DNA of 64,000 bases from Aequorivita capsosiphonis DSM 23843 (GTDB taxonomy: Bacteria > Bacteroidota > Bacteroidia > Flavobacteriales > Flavobacteriaceae): NCBI RefSeq assembly GCF_000429125.1, contig NZ_AUBG01000001.1, positions 124,001-188,000 on the forward strand, written 5' to 3'. Below the pieces are notes generated by a model. The model saw nothing but the letters and a program-made list of their open reading frames with translations, was not told the DNA's origin and did no database searches. A program made the position numbers and the translations under genes. Positions 46,081-54,608 of this stretch are shown one piece after another (position 1 is the stretch's first letter; each line of letters opens with the position of its first letter).

Positions 46081-46704
46081 TTAGGAAGCCTCTTTTATTT
46101 CGAGCAGCCATTTTTCCAGTTCTGCCTGTTTTCCTTCTCGTCGGCAATATCCACAACCCCACTCATCCTTCTCAGTGCTAATCGTTATAAAATGACTTCT
46201 TCCTGAAGGACATCGCGCATTCCAATTGGTATAGAAATCTCCGGATGGAAATGGATGGAGGTTATTTTCTTTTAAGAAGTTGATAAATGGGGTTGTATGC
46301 TCGAATGCTTTATCGGTAATAGCTTTGTTTGAATTTTTAAGCGTCGTAATAATAGCCTCAAATTCCTGCTTCGTAAAAACGCTGCTATTTTCAAATGTGG
46401 GATATCCATTATAAGGACATTTTGCTTCAATGTTATTATTTACAATAAAATTGATGTTTTCTTTAAGATTTTGGAATCGTAATCTATATTGGGCAATAAT
46501 TGTCAATTCACTTTCATTATAGGAATATGCTAACTGGATGAAATTATCATCCGTAACTCTATAAAAGTATTTGAATTCTTCATTAAGTGGGGTTTCGAGC
46601 GTATCCATCAGATATTGAAATTGATTTTGGATATCTTTGGTGCCCCCGAAATCCAGATCGGAGTTCATTTTGACACCTTCTTGCTTCGAATAAATAGTCT
46701 TCAT
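46081..46704 (-). CDS. Protein of unknown function with a C-terminal zinc-ribbon-like Cys cluster
   Basis: This 207-residue soluble protein has no signal. The C-terminal part has WNARCPSGRSHFITIS followed by EWGCGYCRREG, a Cys pattern that could bind zinc; a lone Cys occurs in AKCPYNGYPTF. I know no family. The start at 46704 is preceded by an unusual leader: a 33-codon frame and a hairpin that covers the region just before the ATG (separate entries). This suggests translational control. Confidence 0.72.
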   Translation of the reverse strand: MKTIYSKQEGVKMNSDLDFGGTKDIQNQFQYLMDTLETPLNEEFKYFYRVTDDNFIQLAYSYNESELTIIAQYRLRFQNLKENINFIVNNNIEAKCPYNGYPTFENSSVFTKQEFEAIITTLKNSNKAITDKAFEHTTPFINFLKENNLHPFPSGDFYTNWNARCPSGRSHFITISTEKDEWGCGYCRREGKQAELEKWLLEIKEAS

Positions 46705-46705
46705 A

Positions 46706-46730
46706 ATGCATAGTTTTAAAGTTTATGCAT
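46706..46730 (-). promoter_or_regulatory. Hairpin between leader frame stop and start codon
   Basis: A perfect 7-bp inverted repeat ATGCATA / TATGCAT with an 11-base loop ends one base before the ATG of the 207-residue gene. Its upstream arm overlaps the stop of the leader frame, so a ribosome finishing the leader would open it. Confidence 0.6.
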
Positions 46731-46824
46731 CAGGATAATAATAGAAAAAATGGAGGTTCATTAATTTTGACAGACCTGCCCGTATTCTAAACCACCGTGG
46801 CTTTTGTGCTCGGTTGGTACGCAT
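46723..46824 (-). CDS. 33-residue leader peptide (upstream frame)
   Basis: A complete frame runs from ATG 46824 to TAA 46723. The first half is very basic (MRTNRAQKPRWFRIR) and the end is aromatic (LHFFYYYPDA). It starts about 17 bases after the predicted transcription start, just as a leader peptide should. A run of Phe/Tyr codons near the end, or an arrest-type peptide, could stall ribosomes and so control the hairpin and gene downstream. Conservation elsewhere was not testable. Confidence 0.5.
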   Translation of the reverse strand: MRTNRAQKPRWFRIRAGLSKLMNLHFFYYYPDA

Positions 46825-46847
46825 GTATTGCGTTCCTGATACTGGTG

Positions 46848-46855
46848 CAAAGATA
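46848..46855 (-). promoter_or_regulatory. -7 promoter element for the leader and 207-residue gene
   Basis: TATCTTTG on the minus strand matches TAnnTTTG exactly. No good -33 element was found. Confidence 0.55.
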
Positions 46856-47116
46856 GTATTAATCTAAGGAATCCCCTAATGGGATTTAAACCTTTCAAAT
46901 TTAGGCTGCTTGGTCCACCTATTTCCTACTTCACTAAACTTTTGAATTTGTGCTCAAGACTTCTTTATCAAATCGCTTTTCCCGTAATACTACTTTTTCC
47001 TTGAAATGCCGAATAATGGCTGCCTAGTTTTTTTAGCACCAATTAAAAAGCCGCAATAAGGTGTTTTTCTTTTGAAATTTATCTTAAATTACGAGTATGC
47101 TTACAACTCACTTTAT

Positions 47117-47743
47117 ATGAACTCCAATCCATCAAAACCTGATCAAGATATTTCTTTAACACTGCCCGTGCGAATAGGCCTAGGAACCATTGAACCTTTT
47201 CTGAAGAAAAAATTTAATGGCACCACAATCAGTAAAACCGACGCTAAGGGTAAGGCATCCAACTATTTTAAGATACTGGATCTAAATCTTGCCGAAAGCG
47301 ATGTCGAAACCTATAATGTGGAACTTAGGCTCCAGCTAGAAACCCTTACGCGCATATTCAACAAGAAAGTGATAGAAGTGATGGTTCAAGCGGATTTAAG
47401 GTTGGACGTAGAGGCTCAAAAACTATATGTTGAAGCCTATAAAATTAACAGTAGCGGAGAAAGTTGGTTTGCAAATACCATCCTAAACTCGGTACTTAAC
47501 ACCTTTATTTATAAAAAATTCATCAAAAGCCTTCACCTCGATTTAATGCCGATAATAAAGGAAAAGTTAGATCTTGTTAACGCCAAGCTCACTTCAAAAA
47601 TGGAAGCCACTAAAAACATTTCAATTATGGGGAATGTAGAAGATTTTACCCTTAAGCATTTTAAGATCAAAAAAGATGAGGTCTGGGTGCTAGTCCATAC
47701 GGAAGGATGGTGTGTTATTGCTATTGAGGATTTGGAGTTTTAA
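47117..47743 (+). CDS. DUF4403-like protein (tentative)
   Basis: The start at 47117 (MNSNPSKPDQDISLTLPVRI) is preferred over a TTG 45 bases upstream. The 208-residue protein resembles the lipid-binding-like DUF4403 proteins in LTLPVRIGLGTIEPFLKKKF, but is much shorter than typical members. Alternating polar/apolar strands (IEVMVQADLRLDVEAQKLYV) and a helix-rich centre follow. No signal peptide is seen. The family assignment is uncertain; a soluble protein of unknown function is the safe statement. Confidence 0.6.
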   Translation: MNSNPSKPDQDISLTLPVRIGLGTIEPFLKKKFNGTTISKTDAKGKASNYFKILDLNLAESDVETYNVELRLQLETLTRIFNKKVIEVMVQADLRLDVEAQKLYVEAYKINSSGESWFANTILNSVLNTFIYKKFIKSLHLDLMPIIKEKLDLVNAKLTSKMEATKNISIMGNVEDFTLKHFKIKKDEVWVLVHTEGWCVIAIEDLEF

Positions 47744-48203
47744 GTTATTTTGGTTGTGGAATAGTTGGTGGGGTAGTGTTCATTTCAAATTTCCTCTTCA
47801 TCTTCATTTTTATCTTCACCAGCGCTAGTGCTTTATGCTAAACAACTGGTTAAGAAAGGCAGGGTTTTTTACTATGGATAGCTCTATAAAACTTGTTTTA
47901 TCGCTTAACTCAACTTTTTTAGTAGTGTTATAGAAGCCCAGAATATAACCATTTCACTTATTAATAGCTCTGAAATCTTCGTTTTAAAATTCCAAAAAAA
48001 TCTGCCAGAACCTTATTATTTGGGCGCGAAATATAGTTCCTACTAAATCAACTTCGCATGGTACTTAAAGTCAAGAGGATGGCAATACTAACTTTCTGAA
48101 AACCTTCATTTGCCTAAGCAAGGTAAAACCTTAAAAATGAAGAATATGTTACTAAAATCCAAAATATTTAAATATTCTTAAAGGAAAATTTAAAAATTAG
48201 TCC
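47744..48203. other. Non-coding stretch upstream of the riboswitch
   Basis: The region is AT-rich with a CTTCAT-type low-complexity tract near 47787-47820. No gene, hairpin or RNA is recognised. Confidence 0.35.
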
Positions 48204-48316
48204 TATATTTGAAATATCATTACGAATCACTACTAGGTGATAGCAACCTGCCTAAACAGGCGAAGGTGCTAAAACAATGAGCCTACTTTTAGGAAAAATA
48301 TGTCTCATTCCTTTTT
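48204..48316 (+). ncRNA. SAM-I/IV-clan-like riboswitch with promoter
   Basis: The -7 element TATATTTG (48204-48211) precedes the RNA. Visible parts are P1 TCATT (48217-48221) with AATGA (48276-48280), P2 ATCAC / GTGAT (226-230 with 237-241), and the core GCAACC at 48243-48248 with GAAGGTGC at 48262-48269, enclosing a GCC/GGC hairpin. A downstream hairpin CCTA/TAGG (48282-48293) follows. GCAACC plus GGTGC around P3 is the hallmark of the SAM-I clan. TAGG of the P2 loop can also pair with CCTA, as in SAM-I/IV pseudoknots. AATGAG can instead pair with CTCATT (48304-48309), followed by a T-run: an alternative terminator or start-blocking fold. Confidence 0.55.
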
Positions 48317-48735
48317 ATTAAAATATTGAAACGACGATGTGTTTTTAAAACTAAAAACGCTGCAATCGATTGCCCAAATTCCGCGATTCTTGAAAAGGAA
48401 CGCGAAAAAACACGTAGCTCAAAAGCTTGTTTTCGTGAAAACCAACGAAACTAGAATCGGCTAATCCTGATTGATATCTGGAGCCTTCGGTTTTTACAAA
48501 ATACTAAAAGTCTGTTGCATTCGTAAGAATCAAAATAATGCTGACGGCTCCTGTATTTTCATAAACTGAAGAATTCGTGTAAATCTGCACGCCCAGTTTA
48601 CCCGTAGGAGAACAGTAGGATTCGTGGTATTTGCGGCAAAATTGTAAGCCGCAAGTGATTCGGAAAATCGAGGTATCGTTTTAACGCTATCTGAGAAATA
48701 AATTAAAAATTAACTATAAACCTTAAACTAAAATT
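48317..48735. other. Riboswitch downstream region without a gene
   Basis: A nine-codon frame (MSHSFLLKY) starts at 48300 in the end of the riboswitch element. After it I find no intact frame until 48736. The phrase ATTCGTGTAAATCTGC near 48573 is a dispersed Bacteroidota-type repeat. A methionine-pathway gene expected here is missing. Confidence 0.4.
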
Positions 48736-49020
48736 ATGAACGAAAAATTTAAAAATGTACCGGTAGAAGATGACACGCAAATTATCGCAAGCCTTGAGGT
48801 CAAGATTGACACCTATGATGTAATCTATCAAAAGTGGAACTGGGATGGCATTTATGCCGAAAGCATCATTTTTCATAATGACGATGTTGCCCAATTGACA
48901 AAAGACCAAATTATCAATGAAGTTGAACGTTGTCCTGGTTTGATAAAAGAAGGATCGCAAATAACTTTTAAAAAGCTGGACACCTACACTTTTGTGAATT
49001 TCAATTTTATTACTTCTTAA
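48736..49020 (+). CDS. Hypothetical protein, 94 residues
   Basis: This is a small acidic soluble protein (MNEKFKNVPVEDDTQIIASL, DVIYQKWNWDGIYAES, LTKDQIINEVERCPGL). The frame has a proper ATG, and the composition looks coding. No family is recognised. An A-rich sequence precedes the start. Confidence 0.6.
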   Translation: MNEKFKNVPVEDDTQIIASLEVKIDTYDVIYQKWNWDGIYAESIIFHNDDVAQLTKDQIINEVERCPGLIKEGSQITFKKLDTYTFVNFNFITS

Positions 49021-49083
49021 AAATAGCACTAACTAAAGCATTGCTATTTTGAACTCAAGATGTCCTACGTCCTATTTCCTATA

Positions 49084-49103
49084 GTCCCGATTGCTATCGG
49101 GAC
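49084..49103. repeat. Perfect hairpin, 8-bp stem
   Basis: GTCCCGAT and ATCGGGAC are separated by TGCT. It is a common dispersed palindrome in Flavobacteriaceae intergenic DNA and may stop transcription of the gene before it. Confidence 0.7.
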
Positions 49104-49168
49104 CTTAAGTCCTTTTTGCACGAGGCATTTAAAAACTAAAACTAATCTAAAAAATTAAACAAACACTT

Positions 49169-49984
49169 ATGAAAACATTGACCATCGGAAAAATTTTACA
49201 CGACTATCAAAATTATCTAACTGAATATGAAATTAACGAGCTAAGAATAGTCCAAAAAGAAAAAACAGACTTTTCTACGCAAGTGAAAGCATTACAACTA
49301 GCCCTATTCGCGGAAGAATGGGATTTTATGACAAGGGAGATCTCAGATTCCGGGAATCCTATGTCGCAAGAATACACGGACCGCGTGAACAAAAAAAGAG
49401 AAGCTTTTGGGGTAAGTCCGATAGATGACGCTGGATTTGCTACCGATAAAACTTCTAATCTCTTTTGTGAAGAAGTGGTGCGGCAAACCAAAAACTACAA
49501 AGAGATCTTGGAACATAAAAGAAAAAAAACCAAGCAAATCGTTTTTGTGGATATGGATAATGTCTTGGTAAATTTTCAATCGGGAATCGATAAGATTTCA
49601 GATGAAGATAAAGTAAAGTATAGAGGTGATTTGGACGAGGTGCCTGGAATATTCTCTTTAATGGAACCCTATGAAGGTGCTATTGAAGGCTATATATGGC
49701 TAGCTAAAAACTTTGACACCTATATTTTATCTACTGCACCTTGGGATAATCCTTCGGCTTGGACAGATAAATTGTTATGGGTAAAAAAACATTTACCCGA
49801 AGTAGCATATAAGAGACTGATTTTAAGCCATAACAAGCATTTGGCCCACGGCGATTTCCTTATCGATGACCGTACGGCAAACGGAGCTGGAGAATTTTCT
49901 GGGAAACATATTCACTTTAAAGAAAAAGGGAAAGGTTTTGAGGATTGGAAAACGGTGATTGCGTATATGAAAAAGCTTGCTTAA
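49169..49984 (+). CDS. HAD-superfamily 5'-nucleotidase (NT5C-like) with an N-terminal extension
   Basis: The C-terminal ~150 residues are a 5'(3')-deoxyribonucleotidase-like HAD domain. The motif FVDMDNVLVNF carries the nucleophile Asp128 and Asp130, followed by YILSTAPWDNPSAW (motif with the Ser/Thr) and DFLIDDRTANGAGEF (metal-binding Asp pair). Such enzymes remove the phosphate from nucleoside monophosphates. The first ~120 residues (TIGKILHDYQNYLTEYEINE, EEWDFMTREISDSGNPMS) are not part of the domain and are unassigned. The gene is solitary. Confidence 0.85.
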   Translation: MKTLTIGKILHDYQNYLTEYEINELRIVQKEKTDFSTQVKALQLALFAEEWDFMTREISDSGNPMSQEYTDRVNKKREAFGVSPIDDAGFATDKTSNLFCEEVVRQTKNYKEILEHKRKKTKQIVFVDMDNVLVNFQSGIDKISDEDKVKYRGDLDEVPGIFSLMEPYEGAIEGYIWLAKNFDTYILSTAPWDNPSAWTDKLLWVKKHLPEVAYKRLILSHNKHLAHGDFLIDDRTANGAGEFSGKHIHFKEKGKGFEDWKTVIAYMKKLA

Positions 49985-50108
49985 GGGTGAAAATGAACCA
50001 CAGAGGCACAGAGAGCACGGAGGAGTTTGAACCATTAAGGTATTAAGGAAATTAAGGGTAATGATAGGTAAGCGGGTGGCGAAGGTTTTCGTTATTCGAC
50101 TTTCGATT

Positions 50109-50187
50109 GTTATTACACAGAGTTGCGCAGAGAGTTTTGGGTTTCTTTGTGGGCCTTTGTGCTTCTTTGTGGCCTATGTGTAATAAC
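50109..50187. repeat. Inverted-repeat element with CACAGAG-type ends
   Basis: GTTATTACACA (50109-50119) and its exact complement TGTGTAATAAC (50177-50187) border an inner section of CAGAG and CTTTGTG phrases. Related fragments lie just outside: ACCACAGAGGCACAGAG near 49995 and ACAGAGGACACGGAGG near 50208. Such CACAGAG repeats are scattered through Bacteroidota genomes. Confidence 0.7.
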
Positions 50188-50337
50188 TTTTTTCACCACG
50201 TATATACAGAGGACACGGAGGTTTTTACTTCTTAAATGTTGCTGAAAGATTTTCTAAAATAACTTCAATTGCATCGTCGTAGGCTTACTCACAAATGGGG
50301 ATTCACAATGGAAAATAATATTTTAAATTGAATTAAA

Positions 50338-50778
50338 ATGGCATTAAATCTAAAAAAAGTTGAAAACTTATTGGTACAAGAGAAAACTGAATCAAGCCTT
50401 GCTTCTATTTTGTTGGAGTACGCAATTATAAAACAAAAGCTCGAAAACTCCGATAATCAATCATGGTATTTTAAAAAAGGAGTCGATTCTTATAGGAAAA
50501 GCTTATTGTCATTGACTAATGATTACGAAAAGATTAGAGAATTATTTAATGAGACTTCTATTGATTTCTTTATCGATGAAATCAATAAAAACAATGCGTA
50601 TATATCAAACTTTAATAAAGATGCTCTGAACGCGGTAGTCTATATGAGTTTTGGTATGCTACGAAGTCGTAATAAATTCTACAATGAACTTATCCGGTTA
50701 AAAAGTAAGACAGATTTATTAATGCCCATGGAGTATTATTTACAAAACCCAGAAGCATTTTTAGAGATAATAGACTGA
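50338..50778 (+). CDS. Hypothetical helical protein, 146 residues
   Basis: A soluble, mainly helical protein (LVQEKTESSLASILLEYAII, YRKSLLSLTNDYEKIRELFN). It has no signal and no motif I can name. The frame has an ATG following AT-rich sequence; composition supports a real gene. Confidence 0.6.
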   Translation: MALNLKKVENLLVQEKTESSLASILLEYAIIKQKLENSDNQSWYFKKGVDSYRKSLLSLTNDYEKIRELFNETSIDFFIDEINKNNAYISNFNKDALNAVVYMSFGMLRSRNKFYNELIRLKSKTDLLMPMEYYLQNPEAFLEIID

Positions 50779-51101
50779 AGTTTGGAATAAAACAAAACTA
50801 TTTTTGAGTGGAAAAGAGATAGTTTTTAGGGTGTAAACTCTTCGCTAAGGCCGTCTGAGACCGCGAACTTTATTTAACTTATGGTCAAAAAAGTATCACA
50901 AATATCTCTGTTTTTCAAGAATTTAATAGACTTTTAGTCTGTTTTGAGTGCATTGGCATATTAGTACAACCCCGTTTTTTTTATATATTTATTTTTATAA
51001 ACACTTAATAAAAATGCTTCAGGCTTATTAAATCTGACTTTACAGAGTCTTGAAATATTATAATCGGACACCAATAAAACCACTCTTAAAAACAACTTAT
51101 C
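50779..51101. other. AT-rich intergenic region
   Basis: About 320 bases contain no frame, hairpin or promoter motif that I can support. Confidence 0.4.
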
Positions 51102-51626
51102 ATGACCTTTAAACAACTTATACTATCCCATTTTTGGACAAACATTTCAAGTATATTTATAGAAACCTATCCCGAAGCAGAAAAAGACCTGGAGGGATAT
51201 AAAATGGTTTTCGAAAAGTTGGCGATGATGGATCCCGAAGAAATAGATATGTCGATTGTTATCACTAACGAAAAAGATGACTTCGACGCTGAAGCATACA
51301 TTGATATTTCCGGCCTTTATAACAACCCGAAAAACGAGGAAGAACATTATTCACAAGGCATAGAATTCACGCCTTGGCGCGAATGGTTGGGGATGGATAT
51401 TAGCGAAAAGAGTTTGAGCATTTTTTCAGAACAAGAAATCATCGTTCATTGTCTTTATGAAATGACATTTGTGGGCTTTAAGGAAGGAGACATCCAAAAA
51501 GTAATCAATAGAACGCAAAAGAATATGGAAGACTACAAAGCAATGAGTGAGGAAGAGAAGTGCAAAAACACAATTTCTGTAGAAGAATTTTTAAAGGAGT
51601 GGGATTTAGATGAAGATGAAGTTTAA
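51102..51626 (+). CDS. DUF6557-like protein
   Basis: This 174-residue acidic soluble protein starts MTFKQLILSHFWTNISSIFI and has Pro/Glu pairs (YPEAEKDLEGYKMVFEKL), WREWLGMDISEKSL and EIIVHCLYEMTFVGF. The pattern fits DUF6557, a family of unknown function; the assignment is from memory and moderate. The tail is highly acidic (EWDLDEDEV). Confidence 0.65.
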   Translation: MTFKQLILSHFWTNISSIFIETYPEAEKDLEGYKMVFEKLAMMDPEEIDMSIVITNEKDDFDAEAYIDISGLYNNPKNEEEHYSQGIEFTPWREWLGMDISEKSLSIFSEQEIIVHCLYEMTFVGFKEGDIQKVINRTQKNMEDYKAMSEEEKCKNTISVEEFLKEWDLDEDEV

Positions 51627-52048
51627 ACATATTTCCTACTTTTAGCCCTTATAGTATTGAAAGAAACTTCGTTATATTTAGCAGTATCTGGGTTCTCTAT
51701 CTTTCCAAAGAATTGATAAAAAGGGTGACCAAAGTATGTCTTACCCGCTTTATGTCAATAAAAAAGTACACTCTTCAGCAGCGCCCGTAGGATTTTTTAA
51801 ATATAACCTACAAGTCGAGGTTCGTGGCTAAAGTCCTTTAAAAGCTCTGTCCCGTAAATGATTCTTTTCACAGGAATGCTGGGGAACGGTCGAAATAGAA
51901 TAGTGTTATCAAATCTTTTGAATCAAGACTTAAGAAGCTGATTTTTATAATTGTTCCTCGAATGAACACGGCAGTTTTGTTCTAAATTTCAAAATAACAT
52001 CCATCAGTACCGAAATACATCGGATATCTTGCGTTCCGAATAAAACAT
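51627..52048. other. Non-coding stretch
   Basis: About 420 bases contain no convincing gene on either strand. Confidence 0.4.
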
Positions 52049-52072
52049 AGAGCGCTAAAAATTTAGCGCTCT
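52049..52072 (-). terminator. Perfect hairpin after the Kelch gene
   Basis: An 11-bp perfect stem AGAGCGCTAAA / TTTAGCGCTCT with two loop bases lies 16 bases past the stop. A short T-rich stretch follows on the minus strand, so it is a likely terminator. Confidence 0.7.
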
Positions 52073-52088
52073 AGCCCAAGAAAAATTA

Positions 52089-53342
52089 CTAATTGAAAAC
52101 CAACATTTTCTTTGTTTTGGATTGCCCATTCTGTAAAATGGTGCAAAAATATAATCCGCTAGAAACATGAAGTTCATCTAATGAAATGGTGTTAAGACCA
52201 ATAGCCATAATTGAAGGTTCTATTGTTGTTATGTTTCTTCCTTGTTCATCCCTTATTATTACTTTCACTGGAGCATCATCGGCAAGGCAAAAATTTAGTT
52301 TTATTATCTTGCCGCTTACAATTTTAAAATTCTCAATACCACAATGCTTTTCCGAATAATCATTTACTGAAAGGCTGCCTTCCTGCGTGAAAATTTCTGT
52401 TTCAGAGAGGTAATCGGTCTGAAATCCTGACGCACATATCAGTTTTGAAACATCACCCATAAAAACAGAACCGCTATTTCCTGTTACCCAAGCCGTTGGT
52501 TTCGGTGCTAGTTGGCGCCAAACATCCGTCTCAGGATTATAGAAATAGGTTTCATCAGAGAAGGTCTCAAAAGTATTGTCGGTGCTTCCGCCTGTCATAA
52601 TTATGCCATCACGCCAAGTCTGTGCTTCAAAAAAGCTTCGAGTCGCTCCCGGAAAAGGAGTTTTTTCTTCCCAGGTAATTACAGCGCGGTCGTTGGGATC
52701 AATTGTTCCTACCCGCACGGTGTTCCAGAAATTATTGGACATAAAGGCATCACTTCCACACATATAGACAAGCTTATTACCGTGAATTGCAAAACCTCCC
52801 CAGCTTATACTACTGCCTGGTGCCAACATTGGCGTTGCTTCCCTCCATCTATTATAATTGCTATTATACACATAGGTTTTGTGCTGGTAGCCACCAACCA
52901 CATAAATTAAACTGTCTTGATAGCTCACTGCTCTAGCGTCAACAATAGGTCTAGGAAAATCTGCGGCATCAGACCAGGTATTGGACACGATGTTGTATTT
53001 ACGCACTTTTTTAATGGCATTTCCAGGGGTGGTCAACAGGCCGCCAATGGTATAAATCGTGTCTTTTAATATAGCTATTGATCCGCCTAAAAGCTGCGTG
53101 GGAGGAGGTGCTACATTTGTCCAAGTGTCCGAACTTAATTGGTAGCGCTGGGTAATTGGGGTGATAATACCATCCTGATTTCTTCCCGAAACCATAAATA
53201 GATACCCATCACCATCTTTGCTGTAACCAATTGTTTGTCCTGCCCGGATTGGTTCAGGAATATCGGCCGCTGCGGTCCACTGTGCTATTGCATTAGGAGT
53301 TACAAGTGAAATGAATACGATGTAAAAGAAAAGGTTTTTCAT
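52089..53342 (-). CDS. Secreted Kelch-repeat protein with a type IX sorting-like C-terminus
   Basis: The start at 53342 gives signal peptide MKNLFFYIVFISLVTPNAIA; an ATG seven codons upstream is possible. Kelch blades recur: DTIYTIGGLLTTPGNAIKKV, SNTWSDAADFPRPIVDARAV, LIYVVGGYQHKTYVYNS, YFYNPETDVWRQLAPKP. The last ~80 residues look like a type IX secretion tail, with VIIRDEQGRNITTIEPSIM and GLYFCTILQNGQSKTKKMLV near the end. The protein is therefore probably exported across the outer membrane by the T9SS, which is specific to Bacteroidota. Its ligand is unknown. Confidence 0.85.
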   Translation of the reverse strand: MKNLFFYIVFISLVTPNAIAQWTAAADIPEPIRAGQTIGYSKDGDGYLFMVSGRNQDGIITPITQRYQLSSDTWTNVAPPPTQLLGGSIAILKDTIYTIGGLLTTPGNAIKKVRKYNIVSNTWSDAADFPRPIVDARAVSYQDSLIYVVGGYQHKTYVYNSNYNRWREATPMLAPGSSISWGGFAIHGNKLVYMCGSDAFMSNNFWNTVRVGTIDPNDRAVITWEEKTPFPGATRSFFEAQTWRDGIIMTGGSTDNTFETFSDETYFYNPETDVWRQLAPKPTAWVTGNSGSVFMGDVSKLICASGFQTDYLSETEIFTQEGSLSVNDYSEKHCGIENFKIVSGKIIKLNFCLADDAPVKVIIRDEQGRNITTIEPSIMAIGLNTISLDELHVSSGLYFCTILQNGQSKTKKMLVFN

Positions 53343-53555
53343 AATGATCGATTTAGAATTCACTTAAATTTAATTCATTTAGACATCCCTTTTTTTAACA
53401 GCTACAGATGTCGGCTAATTGTTAATGGAAAGTGTTTTTTCGTTTACGAACAGCATTTTCTTTCAAATAACCGGAGAAAAGCGTCATTGGTGTATAAAAA
53501 CAGGTTGTTTGTATCAATTTCTGAATAATTAGAGGTAAAACGCTATTTTTATAGG

Positions 53556-54608
53556 ATGCAAAAAAGATGGACAAAACACGTTTTCTTTTGGTTAGCGTAT
53601 CATTCCTTTGAAATCTATACAGACTTTTTATGGATGCTGAACCAATATAATTTATCCGTTTGGGAGGCTTTTAGAATATCCTTTATCGCTGAAACTATAA
53701 TACTTTTGGCCGTCAAGCTGCCCATGGTTTATATCATGTTTCATTTTCTCTCAAAATATACCGTGGAAAAACCAAACCGATGGAAACTGGTCTTTTCGCT
53801 TAGCGTAGTGCTTATTTTGTTCAGTATATTGGCGCAGCTCATTATTGTGTATTTGTTTTTACCAACTATATATAAAGAAATTGATATTGTAGAAATATTT
53901 GGCTATCAAGGAGTCATTAATTCTTTTATGGACAAGGTTTTTATTGCCTGCTTGGCCATTGCCCTAAAACAAATGTCCAACAGCCAAAGGCTTCGCGAAA
54001 GAGAAGGGCTCTTAATAAAAGAGAAATTGAACACCGAATTAACCCTGCTAAAATCACAAATCAATCCTCACTTTTTGTTCAATACATTAAATAACATCTA
54101 TTCATTAGCGCGAAAAAAATCGGACAAAACACCTGATGTTGTTCTTAAGCTCTCCAAATTGCTGCGTTTTGTGATGTATGAAACAAAACATCAATATATA
54201 CCCATTGCAAAAGAGCTGGACTTTTTAAAGGATTATATTGAGTTGCACAAAATACGTTATGATGACAGACTTAGAATTGATTTTAAGTATGATTTGGACG
54301 ATTTGGATACGCCAATAATGCCACATATTTTGACGCCCTTTGTTGAAAATGCTTTTAAACATGGAGCGAGCCAGTCAATCATGCTTTCTTTTATAAGTAT
54401 TGAGTTAAAACTTGCTAAAAATGAATTGTATTTTAAGGTGGAGAATTCTTTTGAGCGCAACAACACTAATGATGAAGAAGAAGGAATTGGACTAAAAAAT
54501 TTAATTCGTCAATTGGAGTTGATGTATCAAGATTTTAATATTGATACAAAAAAGGAAGGTCAAAAATTTATTGCTGAATTGTCACTCCATTTAAATCAAA
54601 AAGGATGA
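53556..54608 (+). CDS. LytS-type sensor histidine kinase
   Basis: This 350-residue kinase has four hydrophobic segments in the first ~145 residues (ISFIAETIILLAVKLPMVYI, LVFSLSVVLILFSILAQLII). The HisKA_3-type His_kinase domain follows, with LLKSQINPHFLFNTLNNIYS, in which His172 is the phosphorylated residue. The ATP-binding part is short (PHILTPFVENAFKHG, EGIGLKNLIRQLELMY). The stop overlaps the regulator gene (ATGATGA), so the two form one operon. The signal sensed is unknown. Confidence 0.9.
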   Translation: MQKRWTKHVFFWLAYHSFEIYTDFLWMLNQYNLSVWEAFRISFIAETIILLAVKLPMVYIMFHFLSKYTVEKPNRWKLVFSLSVVLILFSILAQLIIVYLFLPTIYKEIDIVEIFGYQGVINSFMDKVFIACLAIALKQMSNSQRLREREGLLIKEKLNTELTLLKSQINPHFLFNTLNNIYSLARKKSDKTPDVVLKLSKLLRFVMYETKHQYIPIAKELDFLKDYIELHKIRYDDRLRIDFKYDLDDLDTPIMPHILTPFVENAFKHGASQSIMLSFISIELKLAKNELYFKVENSFERNNTNDEEEGIGLKNLIRQLELMYQDFNIDTKKEGQKFIAELSLHLNQKG

